A stretch of 18,713 bases of DNA, taken from NCBI GenBank assembly GCA_034696485.1, contig JAQIWT010000521.1, positions 1 through 18,713 of the forward strand, read 5' to 3'. This document shows, one piece after another, positions 17,688 through 18,713 of the stretch (the first letter of the stretch is position 1; every line of letters begins with the position of its first letter). The notes below the pieces were generated by a model. The model saw only the letters and a list, made by a program, of their open reading frames with translations, ran no database searches and had not been told where the DNA came from. This stretch comes from Isohypsibius dastychi. Lineage: Eukaryota > Tardigrada > Eutardigrada > Parachela > Isohypsibiidae. Position numbers and translations under genes: made by a program.

Positions 17688-18713
17688 ATGATTTCACCTG
17701 CTACTTTTTTGGGCTATGCGGCGTTATCAACGCTAATTGGTTTTGTACTGCTCTACGTGATCCGCTACTATGCTTCCAGAGGATTCAACACTCCACCTGG
17801 TCCACTAGGTAAAAGTACGCGATTTTATGAACGGAAAAATATTTTTGAGTGAATAGGAATTCCGCTGTTGGGTTATGCGCCGTTTCTCGGTAAATATCCA
17901 TGGAAGAAATACGCCGAGCTCAAGGAGACTTATGGCGACGTTTTCAGTCTTTATCTCAACTCAAAATTCACGGTCGTCCTCGGAACTTATGATGCCATTC
18001 GAGCAGCTTTTATCGATCAGGAGAGAAATTTTCAAGGTCGCGGAGAAAACTCGGTGACAGAGTATCTAGCTTCTGGAAAAGATGGCAGAATTCATGGTGA
18101 GAATTTCACTTCCGGCGGCAATTGATCTGAATTTGATTCCAGATTTTTGTTTTATAGGGATCATCCAGCTAGAAGGCGCCAAGTGGGACGGAACGCATGA
18201 TTTTATTGTAGAAACAATCAAGGAGCTGGGTGTCAATAAAGAACCGATGGAAGCCTTGATTTTCGACGAACTTGATTATTTATGCAAAAGAATCGGTGAT
18301 AAAGGCACGAATCCTTTCGATCCAATGGACTTCCTTCAACCTGCAACTATGAACGTTGTGGGAAGAGTCTGCTTCGGAAGGCGGTTTGATTATGATGACA
18401 ACGAAATGTCTCGACCGGAAACCAAAGCGAAAATGGCTGCCGAATTCACCGCCGGAAGTTTCCTCATGTCGTAAGAGTAATTCCAGATGATCTCGTTATT
18501 GGATGTCAAATATATTTTTTGCAGAATCCGACGACTTCTACCGCAGAATATGAGAAGGAGGTTGATCGGGTCACTTCACAACTTCAACACCCAGTGGGAT
18601 GTCATTGAAGAAGAAATCCAGAATCATCAGAAGAATTTCCAGGAAACGCGAATTCGAGATTTTATCGATGCGTACTTCCGGCATGTTGAAGGGAAGGATG
18701 ACAAGAGTCCGCT
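17688..18713 (+). CDS. Cytochrome P450, CYP2-clan, microsomal (5' half)
   Basis: Exons are 17688-17808, 17857-18096, 18158-18470 and 18525 to the window end, with introns of 48, 61 and 54 bp and matching phases. Start: ATG at 17688; the ATG at 17683 meets a stop at once. An N-terminal anchor helix (residues about 5-27) is followed by a basic segment and the proline hinge TPPGPLG (35-41), placing it in the ER membrane facing the cytosol. Next come IPLLGY, ELKETYGDVFSLYL, the helix C region GIIQLEGAKW, NVVGRVCFGRRFDYDD and FIDAYFRHVEGKDD. These are typical of CYP2-clan monooxygenases, which oxidise steroids, xenobiotics or lipids with P450 reductase; the substrate cannot be told. The I-helix, ExxR and haem-cysteine regions lie beyond the window. 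The usual WxxxR motif reads WDGTH (W130, H134). Confidence 0.93.

Overview
This is animal nuclear DNA. It has split genes with canonical GT-AG introns, mostly 48 to 280 bp, a CYP2-type microsomal P450, and two animal-type nucleolar genes, NAF1 and HEATR1. Introns of about 50 bp suggest a compact-genome invertebrate. I cannot name the phylum with confidence; a tardigrade or another small ecdysozoan is only a guess.

Layout, left to right. (1) 1-3237: two tandem copies of a small four-pass membrane protein gene on the + strand. The first is cut by the window edge, with only its last 34 codons present. The second is complete in two exons, and its 1.27 kb intron carries a 118 bp inverted repeat. 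Each copy is followed by an antisense scrap of the NAF1 3' end. (2) 239-397, 3656-4385 and 16877-17205: three different short non-coding elements with terminal inverted repeats (MITE-like). (3) 4537-6275: decayed pieces of NAF1 and HEATR1 on the - strand. (4) 6276-7948: no recognisable gene. (5) 7949-13330: a long HEATR1 locus on the - strand with many exons still readable, but with frameshifts, an out-of-frame internal junction and several missing protein segments; I call it a pseudogene. (6) 13884-14466: a small two-exon, two-pass membrane protein gene on the - strand. (7) 14952-16680: an intact three-exon NAF1 gene on the - strand. (8) 17688-18713: the 5' half of a CYP2-clan cytochrome P450 on the + strand, running off the window.

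The main story is repeated local duplication followed by decay. HEATR1 (U3 snoRNP/SSU-processome factor) and NAF1 (H/ACA snoRNP assembly factor) lie side by side, and pieces of both recur to the left beside the duplicated four-pass gene. HEATR1 is normally single-copy and essential, so an intact copy should exist elsewhere if the lesions here are real; misassembly of haplotypes is the main alternative. NAF1, the two-pass gene, the complete four-pass copy and the P450 all read cleanly, which argues against poor base quality across the window.
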